Positions 24,409 to 32,884 of a DNA stretch of 64,000 bases are shown piece by piece. Source of the DNA: Limnohabitans sp. Jir61. Lineage in GTDB: Bacteria > Pseudomonadota > Gammaproteobacteria > Burkholderiales > Burkholderiaceae_C. The position numbers were made by a program, and so were the translations under genes. The stretch is taken from assembly GCF_003063545.1 (NCBI RefSeq), contig NZ_NESD01000003.1:186001-250000 (forward strand). Direction: 5' to 3'. The notes beneath the pieces are model-generated. The model saw only the letters and a program-made list of their open reading frames with translations. It was not told the origin of the DNA and ran no database searches. The first letter of the stretch is position 1. Every line of letters starts with the position of its first letter.

Positions 24409-25173
24409 TTGACAAGCAACGACTTTATCTTAGAAACCAAGCAGCTCACGCGCGAATTCAAAGGCTTCATTGCCGTGGATGGCGTGAACCTGCAAATCAA
24501 GCGCGGCTCCATCCATGCTTTGATTGGCCCCAATGGCGCGGGCAAGACCACGGTGTTCAACTTGCTCACCAAGTTTTTGCCCGTGAGCTCAGGCCAGATT
24601 TTTTACAACGGCCAAGACATCACCGCGCTCAAAGCCGCCGAGGTGGCGCGCATGGGCATGGTGCGTTCGTTCCAAATTTCTGCCGTGTTTCCACACTTGA
24701 GTGTGTTGGAAAACGTGCGCATCGGTTTGCAGCGCAAGCTCGGCACCAGCTTTCATTTTTGGAAATCAGAAGACAGCCTCAACAGCTTGAACGAGCAGGC
24801 CATGCACTTGTTAGAGCAGGTGGACTTGGCCAGCTTTGCGCAAACGCAAACGGTGGAGTTGCCTTATGGTCGCAAACGTGCGTTGGAGATTGCTACCACT
24901 TTGGCGCTTGACCCCGAGCTGATGTTGCTGGACGAACCCACCCAAGGCATGGGCCACGAAGACGTGGGCCGTGTGGTGGACTTGATTCGTAAAGTCTCTG
25001 CCAACCGCACCGTGTTGATGGTGGAGCACAACATGAATGTGATTTCTGATTTGTCCGACACGATCACCGTGCTGGCGCGTGGTTCGGTGTTGGCCGAAGG
25101 TCCATACGCGCAGGTGTCCAAAGACCCGCGCGTGCTCGAAGCCTACGTGGGCACTGCTGAGGAGGCCGCATGA
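24409..25173 (+). CDS. livG: Branched-chain amino acid-type ABC transporter ATPase (LivG-like)
   Basis: A 254-residue ABC ATPase. Walker A is GPNGAGKTT, Walker B is LMLLDEPTQGMG and the switch histidine is in VLMVEHNM. The signature reads LPYGRKRALEIA, a common variation in LivG-type subunits. The ORF track starts at 24340, but homologues begin around SNDFILETKQLTREF; a TTG at 24409 with GAGG 8 bases upstream gives LTSNDFILE, so I choose that. It is the first gene of a five-gene importer operon (livG-livF-livK-livH-livM). The substrate could be branched-chain amino acids, amides or other small acids; the sequence does not decide. Confidence 0.88.
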   Translation: MTSNDFILETKQLTREFKGFIAVDGVNLQIKRGSIHALIGPNGAGKTTVFNLLTKFLPVSSGQIFYNGQDITALKAAEVARMGMVRSFQISAVFPHLSVLENVRIGLQRKLGTSFHFWKSEDSLNSLNEQAMHLLEQVDLASFAQTQTVELPYGRKRALEIATTLALDPELMLLDEPTQGMGHEDVGRVVDLIRKVSANRTVLMVEHNMNVISDLSDTITVLARGSVLAEGPYAQVSKDPRVLEAYVGTAEEAA

Positions 25174-25874
25174 GCAAGCCCCTCTTGAAAGTCGCCGGCC
25201 TGGATTCTTGGTACGGTGAATCACACATCTTGCATGGTGTGAATTTTGAAATTCACGAAGGCGAGTTGGTCACTTTGCTGGGTCGTAATGGTGCCGGTCG
25301 TTCGACCACCATCAAATCCATTTTGGGTTTGACCGGTCGTCGCACAGGCTCTGTGCAAATTGATGGTGTTGAAACCATTGGCATGCAGACCAACCAAATC
25401 GCGCGTTTGGGTTTGGGCTACTGCCCTGAAGAGCGCGGCATTTTTTCAACGCTGAGCTGCGAAGAAAACCTCATGTTGCCACCCAAGGTGGGTCCAGGCG
25501 GCATGTCGGTGGAAGAAATTTACGAGATGTTCCCCAACCTCAAAGAGCGTCGCCACAGCCAAGGTACACGCCTGTCGGGTGGCGAGCAACAGATGTTGGC
25601 CATGGCGCGCATCCTGCGCTCCGGCGCACGCATTTTGTTGTTGGACGAAATCACCGAAGGTCTTGCACCTGTGATTGTGCAAACACTGGGCCGCGTGATT
25701 CGCGAACTCAAAGCCAAGGGCTTGACCATTGTGTTGGTCGAACAAAACTTCCGCTTTGCCGCACCGTTGGCAGATCGGCACTACGTGATGGAACATGGCC
25801 AGCTCGTGGCCACCGTTCACAAGAATGAGCTCGATAACAAAGCGCAAATGCTGAACGAGTATCTGGGCGTCTAA
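25170..25874 (+). CDS. livF: Branched-chain amino acid-type ABC transporter ATPase (LivF-like)
   Basis: A 234-residue ABC ATPase overlapping livG by 4 bases. The signature LSGGEQQMLAMARIL and the Walker B region ILLLDEITEGLAP are present, and VLVEQN occupies the switch position as usual for LivF. The Walker A motif reads GRNGAGRSTT: the invariant lysine is arginine (codon CGT). Arginine at this position usually impairs ATP hydrolysis, although LivF-type proteins with this change seem to occur in related bacteria. If it is inactive, the paired LivG subunit would do most of the hydrolysis. Part of the livGFKHM operon. Confidence 0.9.
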   Translation: MSKPLLKVAGLDSWYGESHILHGVNFEIHEGELVTLLGRNGAGRSTTIKSILGLTGRRTGSVQIDGVETIGMQTNQIARLGLGYCPEERGIFSTLSCEENLMLPPKVGPGGMSVEEIYEMFPNLKERRHSQGTRLSGGEQQMLAMARILRSGARILLLDEITEGLAPVIVQTLGRVIRELKAKGLTIVLVEQNFRFAAPLADRHYVMEHGQLVATVHKNELDNKAQMLNEYLGV

Positions 25875-25898
25875 GCCCTTTTTCAACAGGAGCAAACT

Positions 25899-27131
25899 AT
25901 GAAGCGTACTTTCGTGACCTCAGCCATCGCAGCAGCGACGGTGGTATTTTTGGCAGGTGTTTCCACCGGCGCTATGGCCCAAGGCAAGCTGTCTGGCGAT
26001 AGCGTGAAGATCGGTGTGTTGACCGACATGTCAGGCGTGTACGCCGACTACGGCGGCCCCGGCGCTGTGGCTGCTGCCAAGATGGCGGTGAAAGACTTTG
26101 GCGGCAAGATGTTTGGCAAGCCGATTGAAGTGGTCAACGCTGACCACCAAAACAAACCCGACATCGCCAAGAACGTGACGCAGCAATGGTTTGACCGCGA
26201 TGGCGTGGACATGACCGTGGAGAACTTGAACTCTGCTGTGGCACTGACTGTGCAAGCTTTGGGCAAAGAGAAAAATAAAATCACCATCGTCACTGGCGCG
26301 GCAACTGCACGTATGACGAACGAAGACTGCGCACCAGGCACAGGCGTTCACTACCTCATGGACACGATTGCTTTGAGCAACGTGGTGGGTAAAGCCATTG
26401 TGAAAGACGGCGGCGACAGCTGGTTCTTCTTGACCGCTGACTATGCGTTTGGTCACTCGTTAGAGAAAGACACAGGCGATGTGGTCAAGGCCGCAGGCGG
26501 CACAGTGAAAGGCGCTGTGCGTCACCCACTGTCTACCGGTGACTTCTCTTCCTTCTTGCTGCAAGCGCAAAGCTCAGGCGCCAAAGTGGTGGGCCTCGCT
26601 AACGCTGGTGGCGATACTGTGAACAGCATCAAAGCTGCTGCTGAATTTGGTTTGACCAAGAAACAAAACTTGGCCGCCTTGTTGATGTTGATCACCGACG
26701 TGCACGCCATTGGCTTGAACACTGCACAAGGCTTGTATTTGACCGAAGGCTGGTATTGGGACTTGAACCCCGAGACACGCGCCTGGTCACAAAAGTACGA
26801 AGCTGAGATGAAGAAGAAGCCCAACTCCAACCACGCTTCCGTCTATTCATCGACCATGCATTACCTCAAGGCTGTGCAAGCAGCAGGCACGGATGACACC
26901 GCAGCCGTGATGAAGAAGATGCAAGAGACGCCGATCAACGACATGTTTGCCAAGAACGGCAAGCTGCGTCCTGATGGTCGCATGGTGCACGACATGTACT
27001 TGTTCCAAGTGAAGAAGCCTTCTGAGTCCAAAGGCGCATGGGACTACTACAACTTGAAGGGCACGATCAAAGGCGAAGAGGCATTCCAGCCTTTGGCCCA
27101 AAGCCGTTGCCCAGCGTTTGTGAAGAAGTAA
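25899..27131 (+). CDS. ABC transporter periplasmic substrate-binding protein (LivK/Peripla_BP_6 type)
   Basis: A 410-residue binding protein with a Sec signal peptide (MKRTFVTSAIAAATVVFLAGVSTGAMA, cleavage near AMA-Q). The mature N-terminus has VKIGVLTDMSGVYADYGGPGAVAAAKMAV, typical of type I periplasmic binding proteins for amino acids, amides or aromatic acids. Start is preceded by CAGGAG. Compared with true LivJ/LivK it is longer and belongs to the broad Betaproteobacterial set whose ligands are mostly unassigned. Third gene of the operon, followed by a strong intercistronic hairpin that may raise its mRNA level over the permease genes. Confidence 0.9.
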   Translation: MKRTFVTSAIAAATVVFLAGVSTGAMAQGKLSGDSVKIGVLTDMSGVYADYGGPGAVAAAKMAVKDFGGKMFGKPIEVVNADHQNKPDIAKNVTQQWFDRDGVDMTVENLNSAVALTVQALGKEKNKITIVTGAATARMTNEDCAPGTGVHYLMDTIALSNVVGKAIVKDGGDSWFFLTADYAFGHSLEKDTGDVVKAAGGTVKGAVRHPLSTGDFSSFLLQAQSSGAKVVGLANAGGDTVNSIKAAAEFGLTKKQNLAALLMLITDVHAIGLNTAQGLYLTEGWYWDLNPETRAWSQKYEAEMKKKPNSNHASVYSSTMHYLKAVQAAGTDDTAAVMKKMQETPINDMFAKNGKLRPDGRMVHDMYLFQVKKPSESKGAWDYYNLKGTIKGEEAFQPLAQSRCPAFVKK

Positions 27132-27142
27132 TGTGCTGACAC

Positions 27143-27166
27143 GACGGGCCGCATGTGCGGTCCGTC
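27143..27166 (+). other. Intercistronic hairpin between the substrate-binding protein and livH
   Basis: GACGGGCCGC and GCGGTCCGTC form a 10-bp stem (one G-U pair) with a 4-base loop. No T-run follows, so it is not a classic terminator. Such hairpins after binding-protein genes commonly protect the 3' end of the upstream message or cause partial stopping, giving more binding protein than permease. Confidence 0.6.
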
Positions 27167-27182
27167 TCATTGAACCGGATTT

Positions 27183-28070
27183 ATGACTGAAATATTTGGC
27201 GTACCCATACAAGCGTTGATGGGGCAACTCATGCTTGGTTTGGTGAATGGCTCTTTCTATGCCATCTTGTCACTGGGCTTGGCCGTGATTTTCGGCATGC
27301 TCAACATCGTCAACTTTGCGCATGGCGCGCTCTACATGGCGGGCGCTTTTTTTGCGTGGATGCTGCTCAACTATGCAGGCATCAATTATTGGATGGCTTT
27401 GATCATTGCCCCCATTGGCGTGGGTTTGATTGGTGTGGTGATTGAGAAAACCATGCTGCGTTGGTTGCATCAACTCGACCATTTGTATGGCTTGTTACTC
27501 ACCTTCGGCTTGGCGCTGATTTTGGAAGGCATCTTCCGAGAGTTTTATGGTTCATCGGGCTTGCCCTATGAATTACCCGAGGTGTTCCGCGGTGTGTTTG
27601 ACTTGGGCTTCATGATGCTGCCCAAGTACCGCGTGTGGGTCATTGTGGTGTCCATCGTGTTGTGCTTTGCCACATGGTTTGTGATTGAAAAAACCAAGCT
27701 CGGCGCTTACCTGCGCGCGGGCACCGAAAACCCCAACATGGTCAAAGCCTTTGGCATCAACGTGCCTTTGATGGTCACGCTCACCTACGCTTTTGGCGTG
27801 GGCTTGGCTGGTTTGGCGGGCGTGATGGCCGCGCCGATTTACCAAGTGAGCCCATTGATGGGTTCGAACATCATCATCGTGGTGTTTGCGGTGGTGGTGA
27901 TTGGCGGCATGGGTTCGATCTTGGGCGCCATCATCACGGGTTTGGCATTGGGACTGATTGAAGGATTGACCAAGGTGTTCTTTCCAGAAGCTTCGACCAC
28001 GGTGGTGTTTGTCATCATGGCGATTGTGTTGTTGATCCGACCAGCAGGTTTGTTCGGGCGGGAGAAGTGA
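27183..28070 (+). CDS. livH: Branched-chain amino acid-type ABC transporter permease (LivH-like)
   Basis: A 295-residue polytopic permease with about eight hydrophobic helices. The N-terminal GLVNGSFYAILSLGLAVIFGMLNIVNFAHGALYM block and the C-terminal GGMGSILGAIITGLALGLIEG (the EAA-like contact loop region) are diagnostic of LivH. It overlaps or abuts the next gene (TGATG arrangement at 28068-28072). Works with the LivM-like subunit to form the channel. Confidence 0.92.
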   Translation: MTEIFGVPIQALMGQLMLGLVNGSFYAILSLGLAVIFGMLNIVNFAHGALYMAGAFFAWMLLNYAGINYWMALIIAPIGVGLIGVVIEKTMLRWLHQLDHLYGLLLTFGLALILEGIFREFYGSSGLPYELPEVFRGVFDLGFMMLPKYRVWVIVVSIVLCFATWFVIEKTKLGAYLRAGTENPNMVKAFGINVPLMVTLTYAFGVGLAGLAGVMAAPIYQVSPLMGSNIIIVVFAVVVIGGMGSILGAIITGLALGLIEGLTKVFFPEASTTVVFVIMAIVLLIRPAGLFGREK

Positions 28071-28987
28071 TGAGCAAACGTTTGATTTATGGCAGCTTGT
28101 TGCTCGCCTTGTTGGTAGCCCCCTTTGTCGGCTACCCCATGTTCTTGATGAAGGTGTTGTGCTTCGGCTTGTTCGCCTGCGCTTTCAATTTGCTGATTGG
28201 TTTCACCGGCTTGTTGTCGTTTGGCCACGCCATGTTTTTTGGCTTTGCCGCCTATGTGTCAGGACACGCCGCCAAGGTGTGGGGCTTAACACCTGAAGTG
28301 GCTGTGCTGGCTGGCACGTTGGCTGCGGCGTGCATTGGCTTGTTCACAGGTTGGTTGGCTGTGCGACGCCAAGGCATTTACTTTGCGATGGTCACCTTGG
28401 CTTTGGCGCAAATGATTTACTTCATCTGCGTGCAGTCACCGTTCACCTATGCCGAGGACGGTATTCAAAGCATCCCACGCGGCAAGCTGTTCGGTGTGTT
28501 GGACATGAGCAGCGACACCACCATGTACTACATGGTGCTCGCCATCTTTGTGGCGGCGTTTGCGCTGATCTATCGCGTGGTGCATTCGCCATTCGGACAA
28601 GTGTTGAAGTCCATCCGTGAGAACGAGCAACGTGCGTTGTCTTTGGGCTACAACGTGGATCACTACAAACTGGTGGCCTTTGTGTTGTCAGCCGCATTGG
28701 CTGGTTTGGCCGGTGCGACCAAAGCAATAGCCTTTGGCTTGGCCACGCTCACCGACGTGGGTTGGCAAATGTCGGGTGAGGTGGTGTTGATGACTTTGCT
28801 GGGCGGCATAGGTACGCTCATTGGGCCTGCTGTGGGCGCGGCCGTCATCATCACGATGGAGAACTATTTGGCCAGCTTGGGCTCGTGGGTCACGATCATC
28901 ATGGGCTGCACGTTTGTGACGTGCGTGCTGGTCTTCCGTCGCGGTATCGTGGGAGAGATTGAGCACCGCTTTGGCCGCAAGGGCTAA
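28070..28987 (+). CDS. livM: Branched-chain amino acid-type ABC transporter permease (LivM-like)
   Basis: A 305-residue permease with about eight to nine helices and the LivM landmarks LLIGFTGLLSFGHAMFFG, YFAMVTLALAQMIYF and LLGGIGTLIGPAVGA. The ORF track gives a GTG at 28067; the ATG three bases later has GGGAG at better spacing and overlaps the livH stop by one base. Last gene of the importer operon; the convergent smg gene ends 15 bases beyond it. Confidence 0.92.
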   Translation: MSKRLIYGSLLLALLVAPFVGYPMFLMKVLCFGLFACAFNLLIGFTGLLSFGHAMFFGFAAYVSGHAAKVWGLTPEVAVLAGTLAAACIGLFTGWLAVRRQGIYFAMVTLALAQMIYFICVQSPFTYAEDGIQSIPRGKLFGVLDMSSDTTMYYMVLAIFVAAFALIYRVVHSPFGQVLKSIRENEQRALSLGYNVDHYKLVAFVLSAALAGLAGATKAIAFGLATLTDVGWQMSGEVVLMTLLGGIGTLIGPAVGAAVIITMENYLASLGSWVTIIMGCTFVTCVLVFRRGIVGEIEHRFGRKG

Positions 28988-29002
28988 GCAGTAGAAAGCT
29001 GG

Positions 29003-29485
29003 TTAGTGCGCGACGCGGTCTGCGTCGTCGCACAGCTCATCGAGCACCAGGGCATCGGGCTCTAAGCCGATGCTCCAGTAGACCATCAACACAATGATCT
29101 TGAGGTCGTCCAAATGCATGGGGTGGCCGGGGATGGCCATGGCGCGGTCCAGCACGATTTCACGCATGTGAGGCGACAGCACATCGGCAGACTCAAGAAA
29201 GTTGATGAAGCCTAAGCAGGCGCTACCCAAATGGTCTTGCTCGGCCACCGAGTAAACGCGCATGCTGTGGGCTGATTCGGTGTGGTGTTCACGCTTGGCT
29301 TGGCTGATGTCGATCAGCTCGGTTTTGTGCGAAGCCAAGTTCAGCTCGTCGAGCCACGACAAAGCTTGTTGGATGTCTTCTAGTTCAAAACCAGCAGCGT
29401 TCAGTTTGCGGCCCAGCTGCTCCAGCTCAGGGCACGCATCGCCTCGCCAATAGTTTTCATAGACGAATACGAGCACTTCAAACAT
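29003..29485 (-). CDS. smg: Smg family protein (DUF494)
   Basis: A 160-residue member of the Smg/DUF494 family (MFEVLVFVYENYW at the start, FINFLESADVLSPHMREIVLDRAMA in the middle). Its function is unknown; it habitually sits between dprA and topA. Here dprA is directly upstream on the same strand, but topA is not downstream, since the next gene is the convergent livM. The ORF track start (29530) adds 15 residues; the ATG at 29485 is the family start. It has no Shine-Dalgarno sequence, and a -10-like TATATT ends 6 bases before it. Confidence 0.92.
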   Translation of the reverse strand: MFEVLVFVYENYWRGDACPELEQLGRKLNAAGFELEDIQQALSWLDELNLASHKTELIDISQAKREHHTESAHSMRVYSVAEQDHLGSACLGFINFLESADVLSPHMREIVLDRAMAIPGHPMHLDDLKIIVLMVYWSIGLEPDALVLDELCDDADRVAH

Positions 29486-29546
29486 GGGGCCAATATACAT
29501 GTTTTTTGCGTGTGCAAATTTCATAAGCATTGGTGTTCTCCCCTAA

Positions 29547-30689
29547 TCAAACCAAGGTCAATCGTTGAAACAACCCTCCGGGTAAACGGCCCACAGCACC
29601 ATCCAGTTCTAGCGTGAGCAGTTGCGCTTGTAGCTTGGCGGTGTCTAGCCCGCAACGGGCTTGCAATGCATCGAGACTCACAGGCACAAAGCCCATGTGT
29701 TTGAGCAGCGGATGTTCATCGGCTGACGAGCCCACATCATCTGCGCCGTCCAAAGCTTCTGCAAACAAGTTGACTTGTTGTTGCGGCGCAAGCTGCAACT
29801 CTTCCAACACGTCGTTTGCGTTTTCCACCAACTTTGCGCCTTGGCGAATCAGCGCATGGCACCCGTGTGATTGCGTGGCGTGTATTGAGCCCGGAATGGC
29901 CAGCACCTCGCGGTTCAAATCCAGCGCCATCTTGGCGGTGATGAGCGAGCCCGATTTCAGCGCAGCCTCCACCACCAGCGTGCCTAGGCCCAACGCCGCG
30001 ATGATGCGGTTGCGCTTGGGAAAGTGGTGCGCGAGTGGCGCAGTACCCAAGTGGTATTCACTCATCAGCAACCCGTGCAGCTCAATTTGCCCCGCCAGTG
30101 TTTGGTGCTGGCGGGGGTATACGCGGTCTAGGCCTGTGCCCACCACAGCCACGGTGTGCCAGTACGCTGCTGCCGTGCCACCGCGCAAGGCACCTTTGTG
30201 TGCGGCCCCATCCACACCTAGTGCGAGGCCCGACACCACACACAAGCCGGAGGCACTGAGTGATTCACCAAACTGCTCAGCCGTTTGCGCGCCTTGTGGC
30301 GTGGGGTTACGGCTACCCACAATGGCGATGGCGTTGCCCAGCGTGCGCTCTGTTTGGCCTGACACGTAAACCATCAATGGTGGGTCGGCCAGCTGCAGCA
30401 GTTCGGCAGGGTAGTGTGGGTCGCCCAATGTCCACAATGCATGGTTATGCGTGTCGGGTTGGTACATCAGCCACTGATGGGTGCGCACGCATTGCACGGC
30501 CAGTTCGTTGGGTACCGTCATCAATGCTTGTGCTTGCTTGGGTGTGACCACTTGGCACAACGCAGTTTCGGTTTGTTCAAACACAGCTTGCGGGCTGCCA
30601 AAGCAGCCCAGCAGTTTGCGCGCTGCGTCATTGCCCACGCCATCTGTCATGCTCAGGCGCAACCATGCGCGTAACTCGTCTTTGTTCAT
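29547..30689 (-). CDS. dprA: DNA processing protein DprA
   Basis: A 380-residue DprA/Smf, which loads RecA onto single-stranded DNA taken up in natural transformation. It has an N-terminal helical (SAM-like) region, the Rossmann-like core (IAIVGSRNPTPQGAQTAEQFG, VVSGLALGVDGAAHKGAL, VVGTGLDRVYP, KRNRIIAALG) and a C-terminal winged-helix region (HMGFVPVSLDALQARCGLD). The ATG at 30689 follows AGGAGG at 5 bases, better than the upstream ATG of the ORF track. Suggests the organism may be competent, though the gene is widespread. Upstream of smg. Confidence 0.95.
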   Translation of the reverse strand: MNKDELRAWLRLSMTDGVGNDAARKLLGCFGSPQAVFEQTETALCQVVTPKQAQALMTVPNELAVQCVRTHQWLMYQPDTHNHALWTLGDPHYPAELLQLADPPLMVYVSGQTERTLGNAIAIVGSRNPTPQGAQTAEQFGESLSASGLCVVSGLALGVDGAAHKGALRGGTAAAYWHTVAVVGTGLDRVYPRQHQTLAGQIELHGLLMSEYHLGTAPLAHHFPKRNRIIAALGLGTLVVEAALKSGSLITAKMALDLNREVLAIPGSIHATQSHGCHALIRQGAKLVENANDVLEELQLAPQQQVNLFAEALDGADDVGSSADEHPLLKHMGFVPVSLDALQARCGLDTAKLQAQLLTLELDGAVGRLPGGLFQRLTLV

Positions 30690-30733
30690 CAGCCCCTCCT
30701 GCATGTGGATGGGCTTAACGCTATGCGCAAACC

Positions 30734-30775
30734 GACCGGCGAGTTTTTACATTTGATTCATAAAAACTCGCGGTC
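30734..30775 (-). terminator. Hairpin downstream of the DUF6803-like gene, possible terminator
   Basis: GACCGGCGAGTTTTTA (30734-30749) and TAAAAACTCGCGGTC (30761-30775) form a long stem of about 15 bp with one bulged base and an 11-base loop. It lies between the DUF6803-like gene and dprA. The T-runs are inside the stem, not after it, so it is an atypical terminator; a processing site is also possible. Confidence 0.45.
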
Positions 30776-30795
30776 AGCTTGCGACCACGATGGGT

Positions 30796-31305
30796 TTAGT
30801 GGTTGTGCATCATCGGCATTTCGGTGGTCGCATCAGCGCCGGGGCCCAGCAGTGATGGGTCCAACATGCCTGCAATCATGGCGATGTGGCCAAACACCAA
30901 GAACAAGGCCACGCAAATGGCGTGAACTTTGCGTTTGTCCTCGGCTGATGCGCCTGCGTTGACCAAGCCCAGCTCTAGCAGTGCGATGTAGATGAGTGGC
31001 AAACCGCCAATCAAATAGCAACCCACGGCAATCACATCAATGATGGTGCGCCATTCGCCCGCTTGGGTGATGGGCAGCACGGCCGTGTTCATCAGGTAAG
31101 CGATGACGCCCACAAAATAAATGCCCACCGTGATGCCCGCTGCACGATTAAGGCTGTGCACCCAACCCGTGAAGTTGCGGGTGAAGAGCAAGTACAACTC
31201 GGTAATGGCCAGTGTCTCGGCCAGTACCACGGGGATGGCCATAAAAATTAACAGGTTCCACGGTTGGTTGACCGCGAGCAGTTCCATGTAATGCGTCATG
31301 TTCAT
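30796..31305 (-). CDS. DUF6803-like integral membrane protein
   Basis: A 169-residue protein with four or five hydrophobic helices (LIFMAIPVVLAETLAITELYLLF, AAGITVGIYFVGVIAYLM, IIDVIAVGCYLIGGLPLIYIALLELG, AICVALFLVFGHIAMIAGML). It resembles small permease-like proteins annotated as DUF6803. Notable are an acidic residue inside helix 1 (AETLAITE), conserved histidines in the last helix (HAICVA, GHIAM), and a Met/His-rich tail (MPMMHNH), which hint at metal or heme contact. Function unknown. It is preceded by AGGAA and divergent from def. Confidence 0.7.
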   Translation of the reverse strand: MNMTHYMELLAVNQPWNLLIFMAIPVVLAETLAITELYLLFTRNFTGWVHSLNRAAGITVGIYFVGVIAYLMNTAVLPITQAGEWRTIIDVIAVGCYLIGGLPLIYIALLELGLVNAGASAEDKRKVHAICVALFLVFGHIAMIAGMLDPSLLGPGADATTEMPMMHNH

Positions 31306-31361
31306 AAGTTCCTAACTCACAGGGAAACAACCCTAATCGAGTTCATTCTAGGCCTGCCTTT

Positions 31362-31367
31362 TACAAT
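31362..31367 (+). promoter_or_regulatory. -10 element (TACAAT) of def, possibly leaderless
   Basis: TACAAT ends exactly 6 bases before the def ATG, and there is no Shine-Dalgarno sequence. With normal -10 to start-site spacing, transcription would begin at or next to the A of the ATG. The -35 is poor. Confidence 0.45.
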
Positions 31368-31373
31368 ACAGCC

Positions 31374-31880
31374 ATGCCCAAGTTAGACATCCTCCGATTC
31401 CCCGACCCCAAGCTCCACACCGTCGCCAAGCCCGTCAAAGAAATTGACGCGCGCATCAAGACCCTGATTGCCGACATGCTGGAAACCATGTACGACGCCA
31501 ATGGCATCGGCTTGGCCGCCACGCAAGTGGATGTGCACGAGCGCTTGGTGGTGATTGACACCTCCGAAGAGCGCGACGAGCCCATGGTGCTCATCAACCC
31601 CGAAATCACTTGGATGGGTGACGAGCGCGTCAAAGGCGACGAAGGCTGCTTGTCGGTCCCCGGCATCTACGACGGCGTGGAACGCGCCACGCATGTGAAG
31701 GTGAAAGCCCTCGACGAGCACGGCAAAGAGCGCACCATCGAGGCCGTTGGTTTGTTGGCTGTTTGTATTCAGCATGAGCTCGACCACTTGCTGGGCAAAG
31801 TGTTTGTGGAATACCTCTCGCCCTTGAAGCGCAACCGCATCAAAACCAAATTGCTCAAAGCTTTGCGCGATGACGAATAA
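31374..31880 (+). CDS. def: Peptide deformylase
   Basis: A 168-residue metalloenzyme that removes the formyl group from nascent proteins. All three motifs are present: GIGLAATQV (~44-52), EGCLSVP (Cys92 metal ligand) and QHELDHL (His134, Glu135, His138). Start directly after a -10-like TACAAT, so the message may be leaderless. Followed after 14 bases by fmt, the gene for the opposing formylation step. Confidence 0.97.
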   Translation: MPKLDILRFPDPKLHTVAKPVKEIDARIKTLIADMLETMYDANGIGLAATQVDVHERLVVIDTSEERDEPMVLINPEITWMGDERVKGDEGCLSVPGIYDGVERATHVKVKALDEHGKERTIEAVGLLAVCIQHELDHLLGKVFVEYLSPLKRNRIKTKLLKALRDDE

Positions 31881-31894
31881 ATGCGTCTTCCAAT

Positions 31895-32875
31895 ATGAGT
31901 GATTCGTTGCGCGTCATCTTTGCCGGCACACCCGAATTTGCGGCCGAGGCTTTGGCCAAAATTTTGGCCGCTGGCCACACCGTGCCCTTGGTGCTGACTC
32001 AGCCCGACCGCCCCGCTGGTCGTGGCATGAAGCTGCAAGCCTCGGCCGTCAAACAACTGGCCGTGCAACACAACATCCCCGTGGCACAGCCTTTGAGCCT
32101 GCGTTTAGACGGCAAATACCCAGACGATGCAGCCGCTGCACAAGCGGCCATTGCTGAAGCCAAAGCCGATGTGATGGTGGTGGCGGCCTACGGCCTCATC
32201 CTGCCGCAGTGGACGCTGGATGCGCCACGCTTGGGCTGCCTGAACATTCATGCGTCGCTCTTGCCACGCTGGCGTGGTGCAGCACCCATTCACCGCGCCA
32301 TTGAAGCGGGTGACGCGCAAACCGGCGTGGTCATCATGCAGATGGACGCAGGCCTCGACACCGGCGACATGCTGCTGACCGACGTGCTCGACATCGCCGC
32401 AGACGATACCACCGCCAGTCTGCACGACCGCTTGGCCGACATGGGCGGTGCATTGGTGGTGCGTGCGTTGGCTGATGCACAAGCGGGTAAGTTGCAGCCT
32501 GTGAAGCAGCCTGAAGCTGGCATTACCTACGCCCAAAAAATTGAAAAAGCCGAAGCCGCGGTGGACTGGCAACAGTCTGCGGATGCGATTGGCCGACGCG
32601 TGCGTGCGTTCAACCCTTTCCCCGCCGCATCGGCGCAGCTGGGTGCAGACGTCATCAAACTGTGGCGTGCCACAGTAGAAAACACCGCACACAACAAACC
32701 AGCAGGCACGGTGATCAGTGCAGACGAGCACGGCGTGCGCGTGGCCTGTGGCCAAGGCGTGTTGTGCGTGACCGAGCTGCAACGCGCTGGCGGCAAGCGC
32801 TTGAACGCGGCTGACTTTTTGCGTGGCTTTGCGTTGGCGGCAGGCCAATGCTTTAACGCCCACACATCGCACTAG
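31895..32875 (+). CDS. fmt: Methionyl-tRNA formyltransferase
   Basis: A 326-residue enzyme that formylates initiator Met-tRNA using 10-formyltetrahydrofolate. The N-terminal domain has FAGTPEFAA, the folate-site block [20 protein letters not shown] with His119, and [13 protein letters not shown]; the C-terminal domain has [12 protein letters not shown]. Normal length. Co-transcribed with def and probably followed in the same transcript by azlC, 9 bases downstream. Confidence 0.97.
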   Translation: MSDSLRVIFAGTPEFAAEALAKILAAGHTVPLVLTQPDRPAGRGMKLQASAVKQLAVQHNIPVAQPLSLRLDGKYPDDAAAAQAAIAEAKADVMVVAAYGLILPQWTLDAPRLGCLNIHASLLPRWRGAAPIHRAIEAGDAQTGVVIMQMDAGLDTGDMLLTDVLDIAADDTTASLHDRLADMGGALVVRALADAQAGKLQPVKQPEAGITYAQKIEKAEAAVDWQQSADAIGRRVRAFNPFPAASAQLGADVIKLWRATVENTAHNKPAGTVISADEHGVRVACGQGVLCVTELQRAGGKRLNAADFLRGFALAAGQCFNAHTSH

Positions 32876-32884
32876 GCCACCTTC

